Source: Paraplanobispora siamensis (GTDB lineage: Bacteria > Actinomycetota > Actinomycetes > Streptosporangiales > Streptosporangiaceae). From it: DNA of 46,708 bases. The notes under the pieces were generated by a model. The model was not told where the DNA came from and ran no database searches. It saw only the letters and a list, made by a program, of their open reading frames with translations. The translations under genes were made by a program, and so were the position numbers. Positions 11,724 through 20,237 of the stretch are shown here, piece by piece (the stretch's first letter is position 1; each line of letters starts with the position of its first letter). The stretch is taken from NCBI RefSeq assembly GCF_016863175.1, contig NZ_BOOJ01000004.1, positions 1-46,708 on the forward strand, written 5' to 3'.

Positions 11724-11782
11724 ACGACGGAATTCGGTACGAAGGCCTGCGAGATCGGACGCCTTAAAGTGAGAATACGGGG

Positions 11783-11890
11783 ATGTCGACTGTCGAGATC
11801 GACGCGAGCACGCAGAGGATTCCCTCCGAGCTGACCTCCGACGGCAGATCCCCGGACGATTTTCTCGGTCTGCGCTGTCGGCAGCGGTGA
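11783..11890 (+). CDS. Possible 35-aa peptide, doubtful
   Basis: ATG 11783 opens a 35-codon frame (MSTVEIDASTQRIPSEL...) ending in TGA at 11888. GAGAATAC lies 6-10 nt upstream and could be a -10 for a leaderless message. No domain is recognised and no homologue is known to me. It lies in the 200-bp convergent gap between the MFS gene and the GT39-like gene. Confidence 0.2.
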   Translation: MSTVEIDASTQRIPSELTSDGRSPDDFLGLRCRQR

Positions 11891-11925
11891 CGAGCAGCTG
11901 AAACCTCAGCGGGTTCGCCGCCGGG

Positions 11926-13509
11926 TTACGGGATACGGGGTGAGCGGCGGGTGCGCAGTGTGCGCAGGAGGCCGGCGGCGCCGAGGGCGGCGGCGATGCA
12001 GGCCGCCGGGACGGCCGGCAGCACGTAGCGGTGGTCGAAGTCCAGCGCCGCGATCGGACCGAGGAACAGGAACACGCCCGCGGCCCAGGGCAGCAGGGCC
12101 GTACGGCGCCGCCCGATCGCGCCGAGGCCGCCCAGCAGGAGGATCACGCCGAACAGCGGGCCGTGCAGGACGCCGGGGTAACGGTAGGCGGCCAGCAGGC
12201 TCCCGTACGGCTCGACGGAGGACAACCCCCGGATGCCGGGGTCGTACTCCGCGCGCACCTTGTCGATCAGCGGGAACTCGGGCAGGTCCCAGGAACCCTG
12301 GGGGAACGACAGGGCCGGGGACACCCGGAGCGGGTGGCGCACCGGGGTCGCGGCGAAGGCGAGAGAGGCGTCGCGGGCGATCTCGCGGACGTAGTCCAGC
12401 GGCTGCGCGGCGATGGCCCGCAGAGCGAAGGAACGGGCCAGGTCGTTGTGGGAGAACCGGTCCCCGGGCAGCCGGTTGAGTGACGCTCCCGGGGCCCACA
12501 CGTACTCCGAGGCGGCGTCCACGACCGTGCCGTTCGGGCAGAGCTCGGCCTCCTGGGCCGGAGGCTTGATCACCGAGCAGTCGGCGAACGTCATCGTGCG
12601 CGCCCACAGCGCCACGCCGTCCGAGCCGCTGAGCGCGAACCGGTCGTGGTGGTGCCGGTACCAGCCCGCGTAGGCGGCCAGCGGCAGCAGCCCGGCCAGG
12701 GCCAGCGCGGCCACCTGCCGCCATCCCGCCCGCCGCAGCACCAGATAGAGCAGGACCAGACCGAGCAGCGGGACCGCGGCCGTGCGGGTGAGCCCGGCCA
12801 GCGCCAGCAGCAGGCCCGCCGCGGCCGCCCCCCGCACCGACAGCCTGGCCCGCCACAGCAGGACCGTCAGGGCGGCCACGATCAGGAAGGTGACCTGGGT
12901 GTCGGAGAGGACGGCGTGCTCGAGCCTGGCGAACGCCGGATCGAACAGGACGGGCAGGGTCGCCAGCGTCGCCCCCCAGGCGGGCAGCGCGTTGCGGCGC
13001 AGCACCAGATAGATCATCAGGCCCATGCCGAGCCCCATGACGTGCTGCACGCCCGCGACGAGCTCGACGCTGTGGAAGGGCCACAGCAGCCGGAGGAACG
13101 CGGAGTACCCGGCCGGGTGGAACGCGCCGGCGGGCTTGAGGTGTACGGCCGTGTCCAGGTAGGTGAAGGAGTCGTACCAGTAGAGCTGGGCCGTGTCGTA
13201 GCCGAGCATGACCAGGCCGCGCAGCGCGGCGGCCAGGGCGAGCACGACGGCGAACGGGGTGTGGCCCGTGCGCAGGGCCCGGAGCAGGGCGTGCGGTACG
13301 GCCCGGCGCCCGTCGTACGGCGCGCGGCCGACCGGCGCGGCGGGCCCGGTTCGCGTGTCGGCGGGCGCGGCGGACCCGGTTCGCGTGTCGGCGGGCGCGG
13401 CGGGTCCGGTCTGGACGTCGGCGGGTCCGGTCTGGACGTCGGTGGATGCGGTCTGGACGTCGGTGGATGCGGCGGGCCCGGTCTGGATGTCGCCGGATGA
13501 GGTGGGCAT
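11926..13509 (-). CDS. GT39/ArnT-like polytopic membrane glycosyltransferase, 527 aa
   Basis: Probable membrane glycosyltransferase of the GT-C fold using a polyprenyl-linked sugar. About 11 hydrophobic segments follow a soluble N-terminus. The first extracytoplasmic loop carries YDTAQLYWYDSFTYLDTAVHLKPAGAFHPAGYSAFLR, with the D-x-x-x-Y/H-P-x-G-Y arrangement seen in ArnT/PMT-like proteins. A long extracytoplasmic loop (about 300-420) is followed by four more TMs. The first 65 residues are an unusual tandem repeat of Asp-Val-Gln-Thr-Gly-Pro-Ala type, so the true start could lie further in. Acceptor unknown; no sugar-nucleotide genes adjoin it. Confidence 0.75.
   Translation of the reverse strand: MPTSSGDIQTGPAASTDVQTASTDVQTGPADVQTGPAAPADTRTGSAAPADTRTGPAAPVGRAPYDGRRAVPHALLRALRTGHTPFAVVLALAAALRGLVMLGYDTAQLYWYDSFTYLDTAVHLKPAGAFHPAGYSAFLRLLWPFHSVELVAGVQHVMGLGMGLMIYLVLRRNALPAWGATLATLPVLFDPAFARLEHAVLSDTQVTFLIVAALTVLLWRARLSVRGAAAAGLLLALAGLTRTAAVPLLGLVLLYLVLRRAGWRQVAALALAGLLPLAAYAGWYRHHHDRFALSGSDGVALWARTMTFADCSVIKPPAQEAELCPNGTVVDAASEYVWAPGASLNRLPGDRFSHNDLARSFALRAIAAQPLDYVREIARDASLAFAATPVRHPLRVSPALSFPQGSWDLPEFPLIDKVRAEYDPGIRGLSSVEPYGSLLAAYRYPGVLHGPLFGVILLLGGLGAIGRRRTALLPWAAGVFLFLGPIAALDFDHRYVLPAVPAACIAAALGAAGLLRTLRTRRSPRIP
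13335..13495. repeat. In-frame tandem repeats encoding the N-terminus of the GT39-like protein
   Basis: Two nearly identical 30-bp units around 13335-13400 (each with GGTTCGCGTGTCGGCGGGCG) are followed by several 18-30 bp units with GGTCTGGACGTCGG. They encode the PADTRTG and DVQTGP repeats. All unit lengths are multiples of three. Confidence 0.8.
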
Positions 13510-13575
13510 GGACGGTCCCCCGGTCCGGGGCCGGGTGGTTCCCGGCGCGGTGGGACGCAGTCCAGCGATTGATCG

Positions 13576-13615
13576 ATAACCTCGCTGTCACCGAATCCGG
13601 TTATGTCCGCGTTAT
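13576..13615. promoter_or_regulatory. Candidate response-regulator binding repeats
   Basis: GGTTAT (13599-13604) and CGTTAT (13610-13615) form a direct repeat with an 11-bp period. ATAACC (13576-13581) is an inverted copy. OmpR-type regulators bind such helical-turn repeats, so autoregulation by the gene at 13660 is plausible. Confidence 0.35.
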
Positions 13616-13659
13616 ACGGTTCCTGGCATGCTGGCGGACTCGAAGATCATGGAGGCGCT

Positions 13660-14316
13660 TTGCGAGTTCTGGTCGCCGAGGACGAGCGGATGCTCGCCGA
13701 CTCCATCGCGGAGGGGTTGCGCGGGGAGGCGCTCGCCGTCGACGTCGCCTACGACGGGGAGGCGGCTATGGAACGGCTCCGGGTCCACGAGTACGACGTG
13801 CTCGTCCTGGACCGGGACCTGCCGGGCGTGCACGGGGACGAGGTGTGCAGGGCCGTGGTGGCCGACGGCGCCCTCGTGCGCGTCCTGATGCTCACCGCCG
13901 CCGGCGACGTGCGCTCCCGGGTGGAGGGCCTCTCGCTGGGGGCCGACGACTACCTGCCCAAGCCGTTCGCCTTCGAGGAGCTGGTGGCCCGCGTCCACGC
14001 GCTGGGCCGCCGCACGCGCCCGGCCGATCCGCCGATGCTGGAGCGGGCGGGCATCCGCCTGGACCGGGCGCACCGGCAGGTCTTCCGCGACGGGCGGTAC
14101 GTGCCGCTGTCCCGCAAGGAGTTCGGCGTGCTGGCCGAGCTGCTGCGCGCAGACGGGGTGGTGGTCTCCGCCGAGACCCTGCTGGAGAAGGTGTGGGACG
14201 AGCACATCGACCCGTTCACCAACACGGTGCGCACGACGATGATGAAGCTGCGCCGCAAGATCGGCGATCCGCCGGTCATCGAGACCGTCACGGGAGTGGG
14301 GTACCGCATCCCGTGA
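13660..14316 (+). CDS. OmpR-family response regulator, 218 aa
   Basis: Two-component transcription factor. The receiver domain (1-115) has the acidic pair E7/D8, phospho-acceptor D51 in VLVLDRDLPG, and the conserved Lys in YLPKPF. The winged helix (about 130-215) ends in VIETVTGVGYRIP. The start is TTG 13660, giving MRVLVAEDE as in its relatives, with GGAGG 4 nt upstream; ATG 13603 would add a 19-residue extension that carries no domain. The stop overlaps the kinase start as GTGA, so the pair is translationally coupled. The signal is unknown. Confidence 0.93.
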   Translation: MRVLVAEDERMLADSIAEGLRGEALAVDVAYDGEAAMERLRVHEYDVLVLDRDLPGVHGDEVCRAVVADGALVRVLMLTAAGDVRSRVEGLSLGADDYLPKPFAFEELVARVHALGRRTRPADPPMLERAGIRLDRAHRQVFRDGRYVPLSRKEFGVLAELLRADGVVVSAETLLEKVWDEHIDPFTNTVRTTMMKLRRKIGDPPVIETVTGVGYRIP

Positions 14317-15467
14317 AGCGCAACATCCGCCTCCGCGCCGCCCTGGCCTGCGGGGGAGTCTTCCTGATCGCCGGCGCGCTCCTGCTGGCGGTCGTCTCCG
14401 TCATCGTCCGGCAGAGCCTGGAGCCCCGCGACGGGCTGCGGGAGCCTGAGTGGATCACGGTCGCGGGGAACCACATCTCGTCCTGGCAACCGGAGTACTA
14501 CGTGGCCCAGCAGCGGGTCGCCCAGGTCCGGCGGATCTACCAGGCCGACACGATCAAGAACGTGCTCGTCGTGGGCGGCGGCGCGCTCGTGGCGGTCAGC
14601 GGGGTCGCGGCTTTGATCGGCTGGAGAGTCGCCGGCTGGACGCTCCGCCCCGTCCGCTCGATGACCACGAGCGTGCGACGGGTCGCCGAGAGCCACGACC
14701 TGTCCGGGCGCATCGCCCACGACGGGCCGGACGACGAGATCAAGGAGCTCGCCGACGTCGTCGACACCGTCATCGGCCGCCTGGCCCGCTCCTTCGACGG
14801 CCAGCGGCGCTTCATCGCCAATGCCTCCCACGAGCTGCGCACCCCGCTCACCATCAACCGCACCCTGGTGGACGTGGCGGTACGGCGGCCCGACGCGACC
14901 GAGGACGTCAAGCGGCTCGGCGAGTCCCTGCTGGTGGTCAACACCCGGCACGAGCGGCTGATCGACGGCCTGCTGGCACTGACCGAGGGCGAGCAGGCCG
15001 TACTGGACCGGCGGCCCTTCGACCTGACCGACGTGGTCGAGCACGTGCTCGACCTGGCCGCGCAGGAGGCGCGGGAGCGGGAGGTGACCATCCACCGGCT
15101 GCTGGACCCCGCGCCGACCGCGGGGGAGCCGGTGCTGATCGAGCGGCTCGTGCAGAACCTCGTGGAGAACGCGATCCGGCACAACCACGCCGGAGGCCAG
15201 GCATGGGTGTCCACCCGGTCGCGGGCCGACCGGGTGGAGCTGGTGGTGGCCAACACCGGGCTGCCCGTCCCGGCCTACGAGATCGACTCGATCTTCGAGC
15301 CGTTCCGGCGGCTGCACGGCGACCGGTTGCGCTCCGAACGCGGCAGCGGGCTGGGGCTGTCGATCGTCCGGGTCGTCGCCGAGGCGCACGGCGGCACGGT
15401 GAGCGCCAGCCCCCGCGAGGAGGGCGGCCTCAGCATCGCCGTGGAGCTGCCGCGGGCCGACGTCTGA
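14313..15467 (+). CDS. Sensor histidine kinase, 384 aa
   Basis: Membrane partner of the preceding regulator. TM1 (about 8-31) and TM2 (about 83-104) flank a short extracytoplasmic loop of about 50 residues. HAMP follows (about 105-160), then HisKA with H173 in NASHELRTPLT, and HATPase_c with the N box LVQNLVENAIRHN and GSGLGLSIVRVVAEAHGG. Start is GTG 14313, overlapping the regulator's stop. The small sensor loop suggests membrane or envelope sensing, as in CutS-like kinases, but this is inference. A strong hairpin follows. Confidence 0.93.
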   Translation: MKRNIRLRAALACGGVFLIAGALLLAVVSVIVRQSLEPRDGLREPEWITVAGNHISSWQPEYYVAQQRVAQVRRIYQADTIKNVLVVGGGALVAVSGVAALIGWRVAGWTLRPVRSMTTSVRRVAESHDLSGRIAHDGPDDEIKELADVVDTVIGRLARSFDGQRRFIANASHELRTPLTINRTLVDVAVRRPDATEDVKRLGESLLVVNTRHERLIDGLLALTEGEQAVLDRRPFDLTDVVEHVLDLAAQEAREREVTIHRLLDPAPTAGEPVLIERLVQNLVENAIRHNHAGGQAWVSTRSRADRVELVVANTGLPVPAYEIDSIFEPFRRLHGDRLRSERGSGLGLSIVRVVAEAHGGTVSASPREEGGLSIAVELPRADV

Positions 15468-15495
15468 TCCCGGACGGCCCGGAGCCGTTGTACGC

Positions 15496-15547
15496 GGACG
15501 CCGTACGGCCCGCGCCCCGGACGGGGAGCGCGGGCCGTACGGCGTCC
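15496..15547. terminator. Bidirectional hairpin terminator
   Basis: Perfect 20-bp stem (15496-15515 with 15528-15547) and a 12-nt loop, between the convergent kinase and exporter genes. The CCGTACGG palindrome occurs in each arm. Confidence 0.8.
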
Positions 15548-15556
15548 TGAGTTGGA

Positions 15557-17059
15557 TCAGTGCGCGGCGGATCCGCCCTGGCGGGCCCGCTTGGGGAGCA
15601 TGAAGGCGAGGACGAAGGCCGCCCCGGTGAGCCCGATGGTCAGCAGCGTGACCAGCCCGGCGGCGTCCAGGAAGCCGTGGATGTGCGGGCGGTGGCCGAT
15701 GGTGCTGAAGAAGGCGGTGCCGAGGACGGCGACGCCGAGCGAGGCGCCGAGCTGCTCGAACGACGACACCAGGCCGGAGGCCGAACCGATCTCCCGCTCG
15801 TCGAGGTCGGCCAGGATGATGTCGAACAGCGGGACGAAGATCATGCCCATGCCGATCCCGAAGGCGACCATCGGGGCCGCCAGGTCCCACCCGCCCAGAG
15901 CGGTCCCGGCGTTGGAGAAGACCAGATAGAGGCCGACGAGCGCGGCGGACATCACGGCCAGGCCGATGTGCAGGAGGTGCCGGCCGAGCCTGTCCATCAT
16001 GATGCTGCCGAAGATGGAGCCGATGAACGCGCCGGCCGCCCAGGAGATCATCGTCAGGCTGGCGTCCAGCGGCGTGTAGCCCAGGCCGAGCTGGAGGAAC
16101 AGGCCGACGGCCAGGGAGAAGCCGGTGATCGCACCGAAGAAGATCACCGCGAACGCCACGCCGGAGGTGTAGGAGCGCCTGGCGAGCACGCCCAGCTCGA
16201 CCAGCGGGGTACGGCCGGAGCGGGTACGGCGCAGCTGGTGCCAGACGAAGGCGGCGAAGACCGGGATCGAGGCGGCGAGCAGGACGAGCGACCAGGCGGG
16301 CCAGCCCATCTCGTGACCCTGGACCAGCGGGTATACCAGCAGCGACATCCCGGCCGCGGCCAGCAGCGCGCCCACCAGGTCGAGGCGCTGCCCGCGGGCC
16401 ACCGGCTCGGCCTCCGGCAGCACCTTCCAGCCGACGAGCAGGGCGAACACGCCGAGCGGCAGGTTGATCAGGAAGATCATGCGCCATCCGGTGCCGAGCA
16501 CGTCGGCCTCGATGAGCAGCCCGGCGACCACCGGCCCGAGGATCGTGGCCAGCCCGATGACCGGTCCCAGGGCGGCGAAGGCCCGGCCGACCTCGCTGCC
16601 GAACAGGTCGCGGATGAGGCCGAAGGACTGCGGCACCATGACCGCCGCGAACGCGCCCTGCAGGATCCGGGCGCCGATCAGCATCTCCGGCGACATCGCC
16701 AGGGCGCAGAAGGCCGAGGTGACGAGGAAGCCCGTGATCCCGACCATCATCATCCGCTTGCGGCCGTACATGTCCCCGAGCCGCCCGCCGGTGAGCAGGC
16801 CCACGGCCATGGCCAGCGTGTATCCGGCCGCGACCCACTGCAGAGCGGCGAGGGATCCGCCCAGGTCGGCGCGGATGACCGGGGCGGCGACGTTGGCCAC
16901 GGTCGAGTCGAGCAGGTTGAGCAGATCCGCGGCGAGGATGGCGAACAGTCCCAGCCACCGGCGCGGGTGCTGCGCGGCGACCGGCTCGGCCGGGGCGGGA
17001 AGAGTCTGGGCGGCCGGGGCGGCCGGGGCGGCCGGGGCGGGAAGAGTCTGGGCGGTCAT
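15557..17059 (-). CDS. DHA2-family (14-TM, EmrB/QacA-like) MFS exporter, 500 aa
   Basis: Proton-driven multidrug exporter. TM1 contains LNLLDSTVANVAAPVIRADL (family motif with D and the VNVALP-like segment). Motif A is GGRLGDMYGRKRMMM and motif C lies in ALGPVIGLATILGPVVAGLL. About 14 hydrophobic segments are visible. The N-terminal 30 residues repeat AQTLPAPA because of a 22-bp DNA repeat. It has its own promoter with a 42-bp operator nearly identical to that of the epoxide hydrolase gene upstream on the same strand, so both are probably controlled by one repressor. A role in export of, or resistance to, an epoxide-containing or otherwise toxic compound is inference. Confidence 0.92.
   Translation of the reverse strand: MTAQTLPAPAAPAAPAAQTLPAPAEPVAAQHPRRWLGLFAILAADLLNLLDSTVANVAAPVIRADLGGSLAALQWVAAGYTLAMAVGLLTGGRLGDMYGRKRMMMVGITGFLVTSAFCALAMSPEMLIGARILQGAFAAVMVPQSFGLIRDLFGSEVGRAFAALGPVIGLATILGPVVAGLLIEADVLGTGWRMIFLINLPLGVFALLVGWKVLPEAEPVARGQRLDLVGALLAAAGMSLLVYPLVQGHEMGWPAWSLVLLAASIPVFAAFVWHQLRRTRSGRTPLVELGVLARRSYTSGVAFAVIFFGAITGFSLAVGLFLQLGLGYTPLDASLTMISWAAGAFIGSIFGSIMMDRLGRHLLHIGLAVMSAALVGLYLVFSNAGTALGGWDLAAPMVAFGIGMGMIFVPLFDIILADLDEREIGSASGLVSSFEQLGASLGVAVLGTAFFSTIGHRPHIHGFLDAAGLVTLLTIGLTGAAFVLAFMLPKRARQGGSAAH
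16992..17055. repeat. 22-bp direct repeat inside the exporter N-terminus
   Basis: A 22-bp sequence containing GGCGGGAAGAGTCTGGGCGG occurs at 16992-17013 and 17034-17055. CCGGGGCGG nonamers lie between. All in frame, encoding two AQTLPAPA blocks. Confidence 0.85.
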
Positions 17060-17109
17060 GGTCTCGGGCCCTTCTGGGAGAGCGGCGGTCCATTCATCGG
17101 ATCGGAACC

Positions 17110-17151
17110 ATCTGTTCCGATACTAACAGAACGGAATGCTTCATTCCATAA
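17110..17151. promoter_or_regulatory. Operator/promoter copy 1, upstream of the DHA2 exporter
   Basis: 42-bp element 37/42 identical to 18433-18474. It consists of a GTTCCGATA...CAGAAC imperfect palindrome (17114-17132) followed by GGAATG...ATTCC (17133-17147). On the minus strand TAGTAT inside the palindrome serves as a plausible -10 for the exporter, so a bound repressor would block transcription. Confidence 0.65.
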
Positions 17152-17244
17152 GTGGGGTCAAGATTTATCCGGTGACCGGGGGCGGGAACGGCCTCGCCGC
17201 ACCGGGCCCCGGGCGGGGGCGCCGATGCGGCGAGGGGAAGGGGA

Positions 17245-18399
17245 TCAGCCGAGCTTGTGGAAGAACTGGCGGAGGTCGTCGATCAGGAGGTCGGGGGCGT
17301 CGTGGGCCGACCAGTGGCTGCCGCGGTCGAACTCGTTCCAGGAGACGATGGCGGAGTGGTCGCGTTCGGCGAAGCGCCGCAGCGGTGTGAAGTCGTGGGC
17401 GAAGGCGGCCAGGCCGATGGGGACGGTGGTGGGCTCGGCCGGGTGCTCGGTGTGGTGGTCCTCGTAGTAGAAGCGGGCCGACGAGGCGGCGGTGTTGGTC
17501 AGCCAGTAGATCGCGGCGTTGGTGATGACCACGTCGGGGTCGACCGCCTCCCCGAGCAGCTGGCCGGCCCAGGCGAGCTGCCCGGCGGGCGAGTCGGCCA
17601 GGGCGTGCGCCAGGTTCTGCGGCTTGGTCGCCTGGAGCTGCGCGTAGGCCGACATCTCCTCGTTGAAGGACTGCAGGAACGCCAGCAGTTCCATGTCCTT
17701 CTGCGACAGGCCCTCGAACTCGGCCGGGTCCCCCGAGGGGAAGGAGAAGATCTGGGTCACGTGCACGCCGATCACGTGCTCCGGATCGACGCGCCCGACC
17801 TCGGGGGAGATCAGGGAGCCGGCGTCGTTGCCGTGCGCGCCGTACCGCTCGTAACCCAGGCGGCTCATGAGCTCGGCCCACGCGCGGGCGACGCGGTGGC
17901 GGTTCCATCCCCTCTCCCGGGTCGGCCCGGAGAAGCCGAAGCCGGGGATGGACGGGATCACGACGTGGAAGGCGTCGGCCGGGTCGCCTCCGTGGGCCCG
18001 GGGGTCGGTGAGCGGGCCGATCAGGTCCAGGTACTCGACGATCGTGTTGGGCCAGCCGTGGGTGAGGATCAGCGGCGTGGCGTTGGGCTCGGCCGAGCGG
18101 ACGTGCAGGAAGTGCACGGTCTGGCCGTCGATCTCGGTGACGAACTGCGGATACTGGTTGATCTTCGCCTCCCACGCCCGCCAGTCGTACCCGTCGCGCC
18201 AGCGCTCGACGAGCCGCCTGACGTACGACAGCGGGACGCCGTACTCCCAGCCGGGCGGGACCGGACCGGTCTGCCCACCGCTTCCGGCGGGGTCGGGCGG
18301 CAGCTCCTCGGCCCAGCGGGTACGGGCCAGGCGATCCCGGAGGTCGTCGAGGTCGGCCTGCGGGATCTCGACGCGGAAGGGACGGATCTCGGTGCTCAA
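17245..18399 (-). CDS. Epoxide hydrolase (EHN-domain alpha/beta hydrolase), 384 aa
   Basis: Microsomal-type epoxide hydrolase. The N-terminal EHN domain ([25 protein letters not shown]) precedes an alpha/beta-hydrolase fold. The oxyanion-hole motif is HGWP (114-117), the nucleophile is D192 in GNDAG, and the catalytic His is probably H362 in [11 protein letters not shown] choose TTG 18399 because GAGGAGAAG lies just before it and the EHN domain begins there ([10 protein letters not shown]); an ATG at 18513 would read through the operator. The gene has its own promoter and shares its operator with the exporter downstream. A detoxification role is inference. Confidence 0.9.
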   Translation of the reverse strand: MSTEIRPFRVEIPQADLDDLRDRLARTRWAEELPPDPAGSGGQTGPVPPGWEYGVPLSYVRRLVERWRDGYDWRAWEAKINQYPQFVTEIDGQTVHFLHVRSAEPNATPLILTHGWPNTIVEYLDLIGPLTDPRAHGGDPADAFHVVIPSIPGFGFSGPTRERGWNRHRVARAWAELMSRLGYERYGAHGNDAGSLISPEVGRVDPEHVIGVHVTQIFSFPSGDPAEFEGLSQKDMELLAFLQSFNEEMSAYAQLQATKPQNLAHALADSPAGQLAWAGQLLGEAVDPDVVITNAAIYWLTNTAASSARFYYEDHHTEHPAEPTTVPIGLAAFAHDFTPLRRFAERDHSAIVSWNEFDRGSHWSAHDAPDLLIDDLRQFFHKLG

Positions 18400-18432
18400 G
18401 GACTTCTCCTCTGCGATCGTTGGAGCGGATCG

Positions 18433-18474
18433 ATCTGTTCCGATATTATCAGAACGGAATGATTTGTTCCATAA
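18433..18474. promoter_or_regulatory. Operator/promoter copy 2, upstream of the epoxide hydrolase
   Basis: Second copy of the 42-bp element. GTTCCGATATTATCAGAAC (18437-18455) is a 19-bp palindrome with one mismatched pair. GGAATGATTTGTTCC follows. The minus strand reads TGATAATAT within it, a good -10. No TetR- or MarR-type gene lies in the window, so the regulator acts in trans. Confidence 0.7.
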
Positions 18475-18516
18475 TAAGAGCAGCCCGATCTCGGACACTA
18501 GCGATACGGGCACGGC

Positions 18517-18551
18517 TGGACATGGACATCCGCCCGCCTTGTCCAGATAAT
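18517..18551 (+). promoter_or_regulatory. Chitinase promoter with overlapping TGGACA repeats
   Basis: TGGACA (18523-18528), a 17-bp spacer and GATAAT (18546-18551) match the vegetative promoter consensus at 5 of 6 positions in each box. TGGACAT is tandemly repeated (18517-18529), and an inverted TGTCCA (18540-18545) sits in the spacer, suggesting a repressor site. The leader would be about 85 nt. Confidence 0.55.
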
Positions 18552-18642
18552 TCGGTGAATCTACGGATCGCGACTTCCGTCATCGCGGCTCCCCGTCAAC
18601 TCCCGGTGATCTCCCATGCCCGGGTGACAGAAGGGCTGCCCC

Positions 18643-20193
18643 ATGAAACGGACCTCCCGCCTCCTGACGCTCACAGTCTCACTCTTGCTGGCGCTCGCGG
18701 GGATCCTCATCGCCCAGACATCGGCCCACGCGGCCAACCTGCTCCAGAACCCCGGCTTCGAGAGCGGAGCCCTCTCGCCCTGGTCCTGCTCCGGCGGGCT
18801 CGGATCGGTGACCGGCTCCCCGGTCCGTTCCGGCACGAAGGCGCTGGCCGGCGCGGTCAGCGGCTCCGACACCGCCCGCTGCTCCCAGACCGTGGCCGTC
18901 CGGCCGAACACCGCCTACACCCTGACCGCCTGGGTCCGCGGCAACTACGTGTATCTCGGCGTGACCGGCGGCGGCTCCACCTGGACCCCGTCGGCGACGG
19001 CCTACACGCAGCTGACCGTCGCCTTCACCACCGGGGCGAACCAGACCGGCGCCGAGGTCTATCTGCACGGCTGGTACGGCCAGGGCACCTACCACGCCGA
19101 CGACGTCGGCCTCGACGGGCCCGGGGGTACCCCGACGCCCACCGTCACGCCCACGGTCTCCCCGACCCCCACGGTGACCCCCACGGCGACCCCCACGGCG
19201 ACTCCCACCGCGACCCCCACGGTCACGCCGACGGGCAGCACCTGCCCGGTGAAGTCCAGGCCCGCGGGCAAGGTGCTCCAGGGCTACTGGGAGAACTGGG
19301 ACGGCGCGAGCAACGGCGTGCACCCGCCGTTCGGCTGGACGCCGATCACCGACGCACGCATCCGGCAGCACGGCTACAACGTCGTCAACGCCGCGTTCCC
19401 GGTCATCCGCTCCGACGGCACCGTGCTGTGGGAGGACGGCATGGACGCCACCGTGAAGGTCGCCACCCCGGCCGAGATGTGCCAGGCCAAGGCCGCCGGA
19501 CTGACGATCCTGATGTCCATCGGCGGGGCGACCGCGGGCATCGACCTCAGCTCCAGCGCCGTCGCAGACCGCTTCGTGGCGACCATCGTGCCGATCCTGA
19601 AGACGTACAACTTCGACGGCATCGACATCGACATCGAGACCGGCCTCACCGGCAGCGGGAACATCAACCAGCTCTCGCCCTCCCAGAGCAACCTCATCCG
19701 CATCATCGACGGCGTGCTCGCCCAGATGCCGTCCAACTTCGGCCTGACCATGGCCCCCGAGACGGCCTACGTGACCGGCGGCAGCGTCACCTACGGCTCG
19801 ATCTGGGGCGCGTACCTGCCGATCATCAAGAAGTACGCCGACAACGGCCGCCTGTGGTGGCTGAACATGCAGTACTACAACGGGAGCATGTACGGCTGCT
19901 CCGGCGACTCCTACTCCGCGGGCACCGTCCAGGGCTTCACCGCCCAGACCACCTGCCTGAACAACGGCCTGGTCATCCAGGGCACCACGATCAGGGTCCC
20001 CTACGACAAGCAGGTCCCCGGCCTGCCCGCCCAGCCCGGAGCCGGGGGCGGTCACATGTCGCCCTCCCTGGTGGCCCAGAGCTGGAACGCCTTCAACGGC
20101 AACCTCAAGGGGCTGATGACCTGGTCGATCAACTGGGACGGTTCGAAGAACTGGACCTTCGGCGACAACGTCAAGGCCCTGCAGGGCCGCTAG
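18643..20193 (+). CDS. Secreted GH18 chitinase with N-terminal carbohydrate-binding domain, 516 aa
   Basis: Exported chitinase. The signal peptide is MKRTSRLLTLTVSLLLALAG..., with cleavage near AHA (about 29-31). A jelly-roll carbohydrate-binding domain follows (about 32-163: NLLQNPGFESGALSPWSC...), then a Pro-Thr linker with PTVTPTATPTATP repeats (about 164-200), then the GH18 barrel (about 205-516). The catalytic signature FDGIDIDIE places D328, D330 and general acid E332. SIGGA forms the second conserved strand. The catalytic part resembles ChiC/ChiD-type actinobacterial chitinases (QGYWENWDG start). It ends before a strong hairpin shared with fdhD. Confidence 0.96.
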   Translation: MKRTSRLLTLTVSLLLALAGILIAQTSAHAANLLQNPGFESGALSPWSCSGGLGSVTGSPVRSGTKALAGAVSGSDTARCSQTVAVRPNTAYTLTAWVRGNYVYLGVTGGGSTWTPSATAYTQLTVAFTTGANQTGAEVYLHGWYGQGTYHADDVGLDGPGGTPTPTVTPTVSPTPTVTPTATPTATPTATPTVTPTGSTCPVKSRPAGKVLQGYWENWDGASNGVHPPFGWTPITDARIRQHGYNVVNAAFPVIRSDGTVLWEDGMDATVKVATPAEMCQAKAAGLTILMSIGGATAGIDLSSSAVADRFVATIVPILKTYNFDGIDIDIETGLTGSGNINQLSPSQSNLIRIIDGVLAQMPSNFGLTMAPETAYVTGGSVTYGSIWGAYLPIIKKYADNGRLWWLNMQYYNGSMYGCSGDSYSAGTVQGFTAQTTCLNNGLVIQGTTIRVPYDKQVPGLPAQPGAGGGHMSPSLVAQSWNAFNGNLKGLMTWSINWDGSKNWTFGDNVKALQGR

Positions 20194-20201
20194 AGACCTG
20201 A

Positions 20202-20231
20202 GGGCCGTTCCCGGAGGTCCGGGAACGGCCC
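20202..20231. terminator. Bidirectional hairpin between chitinase and fdhD
   Basis: 14-bp perfect stem (20202-20215 with 20218-20231) with a minimal loop, between convergent stop codons 44 bp apart. Confidence 0.75.
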
Positions 20232-20237
20232 CGGGTG

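Noticed and set aside
13950-15556. Minus-strand frame covering the two-component genes
   Set aside because: It is antisense to well-supported regulator and kinase genes and has no recognisable domain.
18517-18545. DasR box before the chitinase
   Set aside because: The repeats are TGGACA/TGTCCA and do not fit the TGGTCTAGACCA pattern.
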